A stretch of DNA of 64,000 bases from Candidatus Ruminococcus avistercoris (GTDB lineage: Bacteria; Bacillota; Clostridia; Lachnospirales; Lachnospiraceae). Below the pieces are notes generated by a model, which was given only the letters and a program-made list of their open reading frames with translations, ran no database searches and was not told the DNA's origin. Numbering within the stretch: the stretch's first letter is position 1; every line of letters begins with the position of its first letter. The DNA is taken from assembly GCA_019120315.1 (NCBI GenBank), contig DWVJ01000028.1, positions 29,926 to 93,925 on the forward strand, written 5' to 3'. Below, one piece after another: positions 17,812 through 25,711 of the stretch. A program made the position numbers and the translations under genes.

Positions 17812-18228
17812 GTGGAGACACGGGTAGAAAAAGCAATTGAAAAAAGAGATCGGGGATATAACTGTGCCCAGGCGGTGGCATGTACCTACTGTGATCTGGT
17901 GGGGCTGGATGAAAAAACCATGTTTAAAGTCATTGAAGGGTTTGGTTCCGGCCTGGCAAATATGCATGGCACCTGCGGAGCGGTTTCCGGGGCCTGCGCC
18001 CTGGCAGGTTTAAAAGAAAGCAGCGGGAACCTGGCGTCGCCGGACAGCAAAGGCAAAACCTATAAACTGGTGAAAAAAATAGTGGATGAGTTTGAACAGC
18101 AGAACGGTTCTATAATCTGCCAGGATCTGAAAGGGGTAAAGACGGGTAAGGTTCTGCGTTCCTGCCCGGACTGCATCCGTGATGCAGCCCGTCTGGCAGA
18201 AAAGGTTCTCTTTGAACAGGCAGAATAA
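17812..18228 (+). CDS. C_GCAxxG_C_C family protein (predicted redox/metal protein)
   Basis: The 138-residue protein has the cysteine pattern of the C_GCAxxG_C_C family: GYNCAQAV near the N-terminus, GTCGAVSGACALAG in the centre, then isolated Cys residues in IICQDL and RSCPDC. Such proteins are widespread in anaerobes; a redox or metal role is inferred from the cysteines and has not been shown here. GTG 17812 is chosen because GGGAGG lies 9 bases upstream; the ATG at 17803 abuts the RBS and the ATG at 17761 has none. Its stop is 4 bases from the convergent DUF2284 gene. Confidence 0.82.
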   Translation: METRVEKAIEKRDRGYNCAQAVACTYCDLVGLDEKTMFKVIEGFGSGLANMHGTCGAVSGACALAGLKESSGNLASPDSKGKTYKLVKKIVDEFEQQNGSIICQDLKGVKTGKVLRSCPDCIRDAARLAEKVLFEQAE

Positions 18229-18232
18229 ATTA

Positions 18233-18787
18233 TTATGGAAGCAGCAGGCCGCATACCAGCACAAAGTGGTGGGGAAGGCGGCCTTCTTCTATCCATTCCA
18301 GTTTCAGACCCAGAAGTTTTTCGATGGTAAGCCCCACGTTGCCGCCCAGGGATTCGATGGAGTAGCGCATCAGATCCGGATTGCGGCAGGAGCCGCCGGT
18401 GGGTTTGGTGCAGCCGTCCTTGCATAGGTGGCAGCTTCCGGCGGAAAGACTGATACTTCCCGGATTTAATTTCTCAGCGCGCAGCAGTTCGTCGCTGAGT
18501 TTTTTCTTTTCCGGCGGCAGAACCTGATCCAGGATATCCTGTATCTCCTGGCGGCTGTATTCTTTGGCCAGCATATCTTCGTCGAAGGTAATCTCTGTGG
18601 CCAGCAGCTGAAAGGTCTGGTATTGTTTCCAGTATTTGAGCACATCGAAATCGTAGGATGGGCAGGCCCAGACCCTGTCGTAGTTGGGGCAGGCTTTACA
18701 GGCTTCCAGGAAAGTGGGAACATCTACGTAGTTCTCCACGTATTCCGGAACGGATATACTTGCTTCGTGTCGTGTTGTTGTGTACAT
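18233..18787 (-). CDS. DUF2284 cysteine-rich metal-binding protein
   Basis: A 184-residue cytoplasmic protein with clustered cysteines suited to Fe-S or metal binding: EACKACPNYDRVWACPSYDFD at about 31-50 and SCHLCKDGCTKPTGGSCRNPDLMRYSIE at about 120-145. This pattern is that of DUF2284 predicted metal-binding proteins, often seen near corrinoid or electron-transfer genes. No function is proven. ATG 18787 has RBS GGAGGTGCTGCAT. It is 34 bases downstream of tenA on the same strand, so the two may be co-transcribed. Confidence 0.85.
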   Translation of the reverse strand: MYTTTRHEASISVPEYVENYVDVPTFLEACKACPNYDRVWACPSYDFDVLKYWKQYQTFQLLATEITFDEDMLAKEYSRQEIQDILDQVLPPEKKKLSDELLRAEKLNPGSISLSAGSCHLCKDGCTKPTGGSCRNPDLMRYSIESLGGNVGLTIEKLLGLKLEWIEEGRLPHHFVLVCGLLLP

Positions 18788-18821
18788 ATGCAGCACCTCC
18801 AGATGTAAAGTTTAAGGAATT

Positions 18822-19502
18822 TTATTTATCTTCAGGAAGATAGATTTCTCCGTGGCGCCAGGCCATTTCCCAGAACTGATATTCGTATTTGCTGCAGTTG
18901 ATGATGATCTGTTCCAGATTCTGCAGCTGTTCTTCGGAATAACCTGCGGAGAAACGATCTACCAGGTCGATCATCACATCGTTGCAGTCCCGATATCCCT
19001 GGCTGGTATAAGTATTGATCCAGTTCCCGTAGAAAGGATGATCCTTGCTGCCGGGAATGGTTTCCATATGATCGCCGATCAGTTTATAACTCCAGGAACA
19101 GGCCAGAACGGCGGTGGCCAGTTCAGCCATACCCTCTTTCAGGGAGATGGAGATCATATAGTTGGTATAAGATTCATTGTTCAGGCACATGGGAGTTTCA
19201 TCGATCATCTGTCTGGTAATGCCCAGTTTCTGCAGATAACTTTGATGAACGGCGTTTTCCGTATCCAGCGTTGCGGTGATCAGATCGGCAAACAGCCTCA
19301 TATCGGCTTCGGCGGTGGATTTTACCACGCCCAGGGCGAAGACTTTGGCGTACTGCATCAGATATTTGTGATCCTGAATCATATAAAACTGGAATTTTTC
19401 CACCGGCAGGCTGCCGTCGCCGATTCCGCTGACGAACGGATGGGTATAGTAGCTCTCCCAGATGGGCAGCGCAGCCTGCAGCAATCTTTGCGTTGTTTTC
19501 AT
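18822..19502 (-). CDS. tenA: TenA-type aminopyrimidine aminohydrolase
   Basis: TenA salvages thiamin breakdown products by hydrolysing amino-HMP-type pyrimidines. The 226-residue helical protein has the catalytic Cys135 in AVLACSWSY, Asp44 in MIQDHKYLMQYAKVF, and a late Glu in FWEMAW, at the positions used by the Bacillus subtilis enzyme. Start ATG 19502 follows AGAGGGATGAC. No TPP riboswitch is visible upstream and no other thiamin gene is near, so its regulation is unclear. Confidence 0.93.
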   Translation of the reverse strand: MKTTQRLLQAALPIWESYYTHPFVSGIGDGSLPVEKFQFYMIQDHKYLMQYAKVFALGVVKSTAEADMRLFADLITATLDTENAVHQSYLQKLGITRQMIDETPMCLNNESYTNYMISISLKEGMAELATAVLACSWSYKLIGDHMETIPGSKDHPFYGNWINTYTSQGYRDCNDVMIDLVDRFSAGYSEEQLQNLEQIIINCSKYEYQFWEMAWRHGEIYLPEDK

Positions 19503-19562
19503 GTCATCCCTCTTTTCTCTTTTTTCGGATATCTTTAATATACCATATTCTTTGGCGGAACT

Positions 19563-19603
19563 ACTAGGAAATTTATCCTACCTGTGATAAAATTTACCCT
19601 AGT
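19563..19603. promoter_or_regulatory. Imperfect dyad between tenA and the kinase gene
   Basis: ACTAGG-AAATTT-ATC is mirrored by GAT-AAAATTT-ACCCTAGT around a short centre. It lies in the divergent promoter region, 24 bases before the kinase start, and could be an operator for either gene. No regulator is known. Confidence 0.35.
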
Positions 19604-19626
19604 AAAGAGTGAAATGGAGAGGAAAA

Positions 19627-21552
19627 ATGCTGCGGTGTGGTGAAATTCTCAACGATACTTACGAAGTAATGGAGGAGATCGGACAGGGCGGCGGGGGAAT
19701 CGTCTACCTGGCCTATCATCTCCGCCTTCAGAAAAAAGTGGTCATTAAAAAAATGAAGGAGTCTTTCGGCGGAAATATCAAAGAACGCCGGGAGGCGGAT
19801 ATTTTAAAGAGTCTTCATCATAAATATCTTCCCCAGGTGTATGATTTTGTCCAGATGGGCGATACCGTCTTTACGGTGATGGACTATATCGAGGGGTGGG
19901 ATCTGCTGCGGTATATTCAGCAGGGCCAGCAGTTTGATGAGCGCCAGCTGCTGATCTGGCTGCGCCAGCTGGCGGAGGTGCTGGAATATCTGCACGGGCA
20001 GCATCCGCCTATTGTGCACAGTGATATCAAACCATCCAATATCATGATTACCTTAAACGGCGACGTCTGTCTGATTGATTTTAACGTTTCCTTCGGTGAC
20101 AGCGGCATGGGAGGTATGTCCGGCTACAGTCAGCGTTATGCTTCGCCGGAGCAGATTTACCGCAGCCAGGTGCTGCGCGCAGGGGGGGATCCCAGGACGG
20201 TTGTGGTGGATTACCGGACGGATATCTACAGTCTGGGAGCCAGTTTCTATCATGTGATTACCGGCTATCCGCCGGTGGTGGACGGGGTGGCAGGACAGCC
20301 TCTGCTGGCGTGGAGCGGCCTGCCTTTTAGCCGCTGGTTTCTTGGCGTCATTGATAAGATGATGCAGATCGATCCGGCGCAGCGTTACCAGAGCGCTTCG
20401 CAGCTGCTGGGGGATTTGCTGAACATCCGCAGCAGGGATACGGATTATAAAAATCTGAAAACCAGGGAAAAGGTGATCTATGCCGCTGGTATTCTGCTTA
20501 TTCTGGCCGGTGTGATCTGCCTGTTTTTCGGCGGGCGTCAGCTGAATCAGGAGAGTTTTCAGGAAGAATATGAGCAGCTGGAGGAACTGGCCGACGGGGA
20601 TGATTATGATACCATTGTTTCCACCGGAGTGGACCTTCTGAATAATAAGAAATATACCCGTGTGCTGGAGCGGGAACAGGAAGAAAAAGGAAATATCTTT
20701 TATATGATTGCCAACTGTTACTTTGAACAGGATGATTACAGCCAGGCCATCCGTTTCTACCGGGAAGCGCTGGCCTGCAGCGGCGAAAACCCGGAGTATT
20801 ACCGGGACTATGGCATCGCGCTGGCCAGATACGGTGATGTGGAAGAAGCCAAAGCAGCGCTGGATTCGGCGATCGATCAGGGGCTGGGGCAAAGTCAGAT
20901 CTATCTGGTACAGGCGGAAATCGCTCTGGCCCAGGAGAATTATAATGATGCAGTGGCAAATTTCCGAAGGGCCATCGACGGTACGGAGGATCCCTATGAC
21001 CGTTCCAGGGCCTATCTCCTCTGTGCCAGGGCTTACCGGGCCATGGGAGATTTCAGACAGGAGATCGCCACCTTACAGGAGGCAGAGCAGCAGGCGGACA
21101 GTGAATATCTGCCGTCTATCCTGAGGGCGCTGGGAGCAGCCAGTACCAGATACGGCGCCCAGGCTTCCGAAAACGAAAGCAGGAGCAGTTACCAGGAGGC
21201 TTTGCGCTGCTATGAGACGCTGGTGAGCCTGCCCTCGCCCAGCTTCAATGACCAGATGAATCTGGCGGTGGTCCGTGAGATCCTGGGCGATTATGAGGGA
21301 GCCCAAAATCAACTCCTTGCCATGGGAGCGACTTATCCGGAGGACTACCGGATCTATATGAAGCTGGCGCTGCTGGAATGCACCATTCAGGGAAATCTGC
21401 AGGAAGATTATCGCAATTACGGCGCGGCCGACAGTTACTATCAGCAGGCCGAACAGTATTATGAACCGGTGAGAAACAGCGGCAGAAGCGATGAGCAGAT
21501 GCAGGAGCTGGAGCGGGTTATGCAGGAATTAAAAGAAAAAGGCTGGCTGTAG
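19627..21552 (+). CDS. Membrane Ser/Thr protein kinase with C-terminal TPR repeats
   Basis: The 641-residue protein has an N-terminal Hanks-type kinase domain (1-270): glycine loop IGQGGGGIVY, catalytic Lys41, catalytic loop HSDIKPSNIM (Asp133 with HSD for HRD), metal motif DFN (151) for DFG, and ASPE for APE. A single membrane helix follows (about 283-302, AAGILLILAGVICLFFGG). Residues 340-640 form tandem TPR-like units (GNIFYMIANCYFEQDDYSQAIRFYREAL). By the positive-inside pattern the kinase is cytoplasmic and the TPRs external, like a PknB receptor with TPRs replacing PASTA. A PP2C phosphatase follows in the same run. ATG 19627 has RBS GGAGAGGAAAA. Confidence 0.9.
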   Translation: MLRCGEILNDTYEVMEEIGQGGGGIVYLAYHLRLQKKVVIKKMKESFGGNIKERREADILKSLHHKYLPQVYDFVQMGDTVFTVMDYIEGWDLLRYIQQGQQFDERQLLIWLRQLAEVLEYLHGQHPPIVHSDIKPSNIMITLNGDVCLIDFNVSFGDSGMGGMSGYSQRYASPEQIYRSQVLRAGGDPRTVVVDYRTDIYSLGASFYHVITGYPPVVDGVAGQPLLAWSGLPFSRWFLGVIDKMMQIDPAQRYQSASQLLGDLLNIRSRDTDYKNLKTREKVIYAAGILLILAGVICLFFGGRQLNQESFQEEYEQLEELADGDDYDTIVSTGVDLLNNKKYTRVLEREQEEKGNIFYMIANCYFEQDDYSQAIRFYREALACSGENPEYYRDYGIALARYGDVEEAKAALDSAIDQGLGQSQIYLVQAEIALAQENYNDAVANFRRAIDGTEDPYDRSRAYLLCARAYRAMGDFRQEIATLQEAEQQADSEYLPSILRALGAASTRYGAQASENESRSSYQEALRCYETLVSLPSPSFNDQMNLAVVREILGDYEGAQNQLLAMGATYPEDYRIYMKLALLECTIQGNLQEDYRNYGAADSYYQQAEQYYEPVRNSGRSDEQMQELERVMQELKEKGWL

Positions 21553-21571
21553 CAAAAAGGGGGAAACGAAG

Positions 21572-21712
21572 ATGACGTATGGCGAGATCCTGATCGTGTG
21601 CGGAGTGGCGCTGGCGGCGCTGGGCGTGCTGACGCTGATCATCGGCGCGGCGGCGATCAGTTCGGCAAAGAAAAAACTGAAACGGAAATTATATGATAAA
21701 TATGGATTGTAG
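21572..21712 (+). CDS. Small single-pass membrane protein, 46 aa
   Basis: The ORF is missing from the supplied track. ATG 21572 follows AAAAAGGGGG; the stop is at 21712, 8 bases before the PP2C gene. The product starts MTYGEILIVCGVALAALG, has one strong membrane helix (about 5-29) and ends in a basic tail (SAKKKLKRKLYDKYGL), so its C-terminus should be cytoplasmic. It resembles no family I know. Its position between kinase and phosphatase suggests a role as an anchor or regulator in that signalling pair. Confidence 0.65.
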   Translation: MTYGEILIVCGVALAALGVLTLIIGAAAISSAKKKLKRKLYDKYGL

Positions 21713-21720
21713 GAGGATAC

Positions 21721-22491
21721 ATGTATAAAATAATTGCGTCCTGTATCAGCCATTGCGGCATGGTACGGGAAATGAATGAGGATAATCTGTACTTTGACGG
21801 AAAATTTCTGGAAGAAAAGCACAGAGGACTGGAAAAAGCAGTTACGATTCACCGTGACACCAGCCAGCTGCGAAGCTTTGCCATCTTCGACGGGATGGGA
21901 GGAGAAAAAGACGGAGAGGTGGCTTCCTATCTGGCCGCGGTGCAGTTTCGGCAGGAAATGGGAAGACAGATCACGGAATCGGAAAGCCCCCGGGATTTTC
22001 TGGAAAAAGTATGTCTTGATATGAATCAGACGATCTGTGAGGAAGCGGTAAAAAGACAGGCGCAGGGGATGGGAACCACGGCGACGATCCTCTGTCTGAA
22101 AAATGAGGAGATGACCGTATGCAATCTGGGCGACAGTCCTGCTTTTCTGGTAAGGGAAGGGGAGATATTTCCCCTGCATGAAGAACATACCAATCGTCAT
22201 TTTCTGGAGGAACAAGGGATCGCGTTTCGCAAGCCGTCGCTGACGCAGTGTCTGGGTATTCCGCCCGAAGAGATGGCGATCCATCCCTATATCCACGAGG
22301 ATGATATCCGGGAAGGGGATCAGTATCTTCTGTGCAGCGACGGACTGACGGATATGGTGTCCCGGGAGGAAATACACAGGATTCTGCAGGAAAATCTGAC
22401 TCCGGGAGACTGTTTGGAAAAACTTCAAAAACAGGCTCTGGAGCTGGGAGGAAAAGACAATATCACGATCATTCTGTGCAGGATTGCCTGA
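21721..22491 (+). CDS. PP2C-family Ser/Thr protein phosphatase
   Basis: This 256-residue soluble PPM/PP2C phosphatase should reverse phosphorylation by the adjacent kinase. Metal-binding and core motifs are complete: REMNEDN, FDGMGGEKDGE, GMGTTATIL, CNLGDSPAF, YLLCSDGLTDM and GGKDNITIIL. It differs from stand-alone PrpC mainly in a short insert after EDN. Start ATG 21721 follows TAGGAGGATAC. It belongs to the 19.6-24 kb same-strand gene run. Confidence 0.94.
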   Translation: MYKIIASCISHCGMVREMNEDNLYFDGKFLEEKHRGLEKAVTIHRDTSQLRSFAIFDGMGGEKDGEVASYLAAVQFRQEMGRQITESESPRDFLEKVCLDMNQTICEEAVKRQAQGMGTTATILCLKNEEMTVCNLGDSPAFLVREGEIFPLHEEHTNRHFLEEQGIAFRKPSLTQCLGIPPEEMAIHPYIHEDDIREGDQYLLCSDGLTDMVSREEIHRILQENLTPGDCLEKLQKQALELGGKDNITIILCRIA

Positions 22492-22574
22492 AGAATTTGG
22501 CTTTTTTGCTGTTCTGTGATAGGATAGTGCCACGCGGCGGGGAGATAGGGAGCAGCTTTGAGGAGTGATGAACA

Positions 22575-23960
22575 ATGAAGGGTAGTTTACAGACTTTGAC
22601 GCAGTATCAGAAGACTCATGTTATGGATCAGGAAACGGTTCTGCAGCTGGGGGTGGATATCTGCCAGTATCTGAAAAGGGGAGTACCCCATGGGGAGATC
22701 CGTTCGTCCGGCATCCTGGTGTCGGAGGACGGGGAATTTATCTTAAAAGAAGAAAACCTGTACCGGGAACCGGATCCGGCAGGAGATGTCTACGCGCTGG
22801 GCATGCTGATGTACCGGCTGCTGAATGCGGGGCGTCTCCCTTTTATGCCGCCGTCCGGCCAGCCGGTATCTGAGGAGGAAAAGGAGCGGGCTATACAAAG
22901 ATGTCTGGCCGGAGAGCCGCTGCCGGATCCGGAAAAAGGCGGTCCGCAGATGGGAGAGGTTCTGCGAAAGGCCTGCCATGCCGACCGCAGACAGAGGTAT
23001 CAGACGGCCAGGGAACTGGAGACGGCGCTGATCGGCGTGTGGGAACAGAAACCGGATGAGTCTGCACAAAACAGCAGACGGGCAAAAACATCTTCAAAAT
23101 CCGAAAGGGAAAAAGACAGAAGAGAGGATGGGCGCAGAAAAAAAGAGAAAGAAGAAAAGACAAAGCGCCGCCGGGGAGTGTCTTTGCCCGAGGGTCCCTC
23201 TTTTTCTTTGGGGCAGATTGGCAGAAGAAGCATCTTTGTATTTCTGTCTGTGCTGGTGTCTCTGGCCTGGATAATCCTGGAACACCGGATGACGATTGTG
23301 GGAGCTTCCGGCATGTTTTTTTACGGCTATTGTATCGTCCAGGGCGTGCTTGTGCTGATTGCCTTGGGTGCGGGGGGCATGTTTTTGAAACTGCTGTGGG
23401 GCGTTTCTTTTTTAGATCTGCTTTTTGCGGGACTTTATGATATCGTACTGGCGGATCTGATGAGCCGGTACGGCGTGATTCTGCCGGAATTTTATCAGCC
23501 GGGACTTCTGGCAGTGATGCTTCCCCTGGCGGCGGGGCTGTGCTACTTTGCCGGCAGCCTGCTCAAAGGCAGTTTTGGTTACGGGCAGGCGAGATTTTGT
23601 ACGCTGCTTATGACGGGAATCGGCATGGTCATGCTGCTGCTTGGGCTGACGGGGGTAAACGTTTCATTTTTGTCTTTGGATCTGTATCCCGGATGGAGCG
23701 GTGTGCTGGTATTGATTCTGGGAATACTGGCCATGGAAAATGAATGGTCGGGGGGCGGTGTGAAGCTGCTTTGCTTCCTGGTGATCTGCATGGACATAGG
23801 TCTGATCGGCCTGAACAGTTTTCAGGACAGTCTGGCATCCTTTGCGATCCCGGTAGAAGGGGCGCAGAACGCTTTGGCGGTTTTGATGATCTTCGCTTCT
23901 GCAGCCGCGTGGTTCCTGCTGGGACGAGCAAGGAACAGAAGAAGTTCCCTGTCGAATTAA
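22575..23960 (+). CDS. Pseudokinase-like protein with polytopic membrane domain
   Basis: The 461-residue protein seems to be a degenerate kinase C-lobe joined to a membrane domain. Residues 20-155 contain VPHGEIRSSGILV (catalytic-loop position, no Asp/Lys/Asn set), a DVYALGMLMYRLLNAGRLPF stretch that matches kinase helix F, and RQRYQTARELETAL, matching the kinase C-terminus. The N-lobe with the ATP lysine and the DFG motif are missing. A very basic K/R/E linker (about 160-205) leads to about eight membrane helices (218-455). It is probably a catalytically dead scaffold or sensor for the neighbouring kinase. No such fusion is familiar to me. Confidence 0.65.
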   Translation: MKGSLQTLTQYQKTHVMDQETVLQLGVDICQYLKRGVPHGEIRSSGILVSEDGEFILKEENLYREPDPAGDVYALGMLMYRLLNAGRLPFMPPSGQPVSEEEKERAIQRCLAGEPLPDPEKGGPQMGEVLRKACHADRRQRYQTARELETALIGVWEQKPDESAQNSRRAKTSSKSEREKDRREDGRRKKEKEEKTKRRRGVSLPEGPSFSLGQIGRRSIFVFLSVLVSLAWIILEHRMTIVGASGMFFYGYCIVQGVLVLIALGAGGMFLKLLWGVSFLDLLFAGLYDIVLADLMSRYGVILPEFYQPGLLAVMLPLAAGLCYFAGSLLKGSFGYGQARFCTLLMTGIGMVMLLLGLTGVNVSFLSLDLYPGWSGVLVLILGILAMENEWSGGGVKLLCFLVICMDIGLIGLNSFQDSLASFAIPVEGAQNALAVLMIFASAAAWFLLGRARNRRSSLSN

Positions 23961-24065
23961 GGAAATTTAATAGAATTGTAATTGTATCTTTTTTGTTTGT
24001 GCGTTATGCTTATGTGATAGAGCATAGAAGAACAAAAGTAAGGGTTATCAGGGGAAAGATTTACC

Positions 24066-25364
24066 ATGGATGAAAGACAAAGAAGACTTAGGATAGAGCG
24101 CATGAAGCGTGAAAAAGCAAGGCAGCTGCGCAGACGCCGAAGGCAGAAAATGATCCTGAAGCGGTGTATTCTCGCGGCGGCCTGTGTGGCCGTGGTGCTG
24201 CTGGTCATCTCAGGAGTGTGGGCTCTTGTCAAACCTGCTGTCGGAAAAGGCGGGAAGAAGGATCAGTCGGAACAGGCCGTGATGGAGGTGGAAGCTTCCA
24301 AGGAAGAATCGACGGAAAAGGCGGTCTCACCGACACCGACGAAGGAGGCGGAGCCTTCGGCACAACCGGAAGAAGAAAGCGGGGCAAAGGCAGTCAACGC
24401 CGATGCAGCCGCACAGCGGGCGGCGATAGCCACCGGGACGGAAGTGACCTATGCGGTGCCAGGATGGCAGGTGGATGATACCGGATGGTGGTATGCCAAT
24501 GACGACGGCACTTATTTTACCAACGGCTGGCAGGAGATCGACGGACAGGAGTATTACTTTAATGCAGAAGGTTATATGCAGACCGGCTGGGCTGTCGTGG
24601 GAAATAAAGGATGTTACTTCTCAGAAGAGGGTATCTATGAACCGGATAAAGAATCCAAGATGGTTGCCCTGACCTTTGATGACGGTCCTGGTGATCATAC
24701 CGATGAACTGCTGGATATTTTGGAAGAGAACAACGCGAAAGCTACGTTCTTCATGCTGGGGGAAAACGTGGCGGCGAAAGGAGCCGACGTGATTCCGCGG
24801 ATGATAGAACTGGGCTGCGAGCTGGGAAATCATTCCTATGATCATCCAAATTTGATGGAACTGGACGGAGAAGGGATCCAGGATCAGTTCAACCGAACCG
24901 ACCAGGAAATTGCCAAGATTTCAGGCGGCCCGACAGCGACGCTTGCCAGGACACCCTTTGGAGCCCAGGATGATTCGGTGACCAGCTATATTGAAAAACC
25001 GTGTATATACTGGAGCCTGGATACGCTGGACTGGCAGACGAAGGATGTGGATTCCAATATTTCTGCCGTTCTGGATCATGTAAGCGATGGGGAGATCATC
25101 CTCATGCATGATATCTGGCCCACCACGGTGGAGTCCTGTGCGACGATCATTCCGGCTCTGATTGAAGAAGGGTATCAGTTGGTGACCGTCAGCGAACTGG
25201 CGGCGGCCAAGGGCGTTGCCATGGAGAATGGCGTTACCTACTATGATTTCTACCCGGATACCGACGCCACTGCCGGCGGGGCGGATTCGGATGGAAGTGA
25301 GGAAGATGCCGGAACGGAATCGGGAGAGACAACGACGGAATCGGAAGAAAGTGAAACGGAATAG
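24066..25364 (+). CDS. Membrane-anchored polysaccharide deacetylase with cell-wall-binding repeats
   Basis: This 432-residue cell-surface enzyme has a very basic cytoplasmic start, a membrane anchor (about 33-54), a low-complexity E/P/T/A spacer, then two to three choline-binding-type repeats (GWWYANDDGTYFTNGWQEI, EYYFNAEGYMQTGW). A NodB deacetylase domain follows (about 195-385) with TFDDGP (catalytic Asp plus metal Asp), HSYDHPN (metal His pair), TPFG in place of the usual RPPYG, and LMHD. It likely removes acetyl groups from peptidoglycan or a wall polymer. The tail is acidic and repetitive (SEEDAGTESGETTTESEESETE). It follows the kinase/phosphatase genes and could be a client. Confidence 0.9.
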   Translation: MDERQRRLRIERMKREKARQLRRRRRQKMILKRCILAAACVAVVLLVISGVWALVKPAVGKGGKKDQSEQAVMEVEASKEESTEKAVSPTPTKEAEPSAQPEEESGAKAVNADAAAQRAAIATGTEVTYAVPGWQVDDTGWWYANDDGTYFTNGWQEIDGQEYYFNAEGYMQTGWAVVGNKGCYFSEEGIYEPDKESKMVALTFDDGPGDHTDELLDILEENNAKATFFMLGENVAAKGADVIPRMIELGCELGNHSYDHPNLMELDGEGIQDQFNRTDQEIAKISGGPTATLARTPFGAQDDSVTSYIEKPCIYWSLDTLDWQTKDVDSNISAVLDHVSDGEIILMHDIWPTTVESCATIIPALIEEGYQLVTVSELAAAKGVAMENGVTYYDFYPDTDATAGGADSDGSEEDAGTESGETTTESEESETE

Positions 25365-25423
25365 ATTGCAAACGTCTGCTGTTTTATAATCCGAAAGAAT
25401 TGTATAAATTGAGTTGAATTGAT

Positions 25424-25452
25424 GGGGAAACCAGTTTCGGTTTCCCCGTTTT
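25424..25452 (+). terminator. Intrinsic terminator after the deacetylase gene
   Basis: GGGGAAACC and GGTTTCCCC form a 9-bp stem with loop AGTTTC, followed by GTTTT. In the rest of the 347-base gap (25365-25711) I see only AT-rich DNA and the promoter noted next. Confidence 0.85.
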
Positions 25453-25640
25453 GATGCTAAAAACGGGAAATTAAAAAAGGCAACAAATTGAAACTTGTCC
25501 CATTCGTTTTCCTGTGGTACATTATAGCTATTCTATCAGTCGGTATTCCGGCTGTTCCAGACCGTTCGGTCGCAACATTCCAGATTTACAATTATATATA
25601 CAGTGAATGCATGCGGAATAGGGATTTGCAAATATTTTTG

Positions 25641-25669
25641 TTGCAATGCAAGGTATAGTTTTGTATAAT
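25641..25669 (+). promoter_or_regulatory. Sigma-A promoter of the Rpn/YhgA-type gene
   Basis: TTGCAA (25641-25646), 17 bases, TATAAT (25664-25669), then about 43 bases to the ATG. A strong match. Confidence 0.75.
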
Positions 25670-25711
25670 AAAAGCAAATAATCTGTGTGCATTTAACGGA
25701 AAGGAGAATGC

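Noticed and set aside
19503-19626. TPP riboswitch upstream of tenA
   Set aside because: No CTGAGA...ACCTGA-type thi-box is visible on the minus strand.
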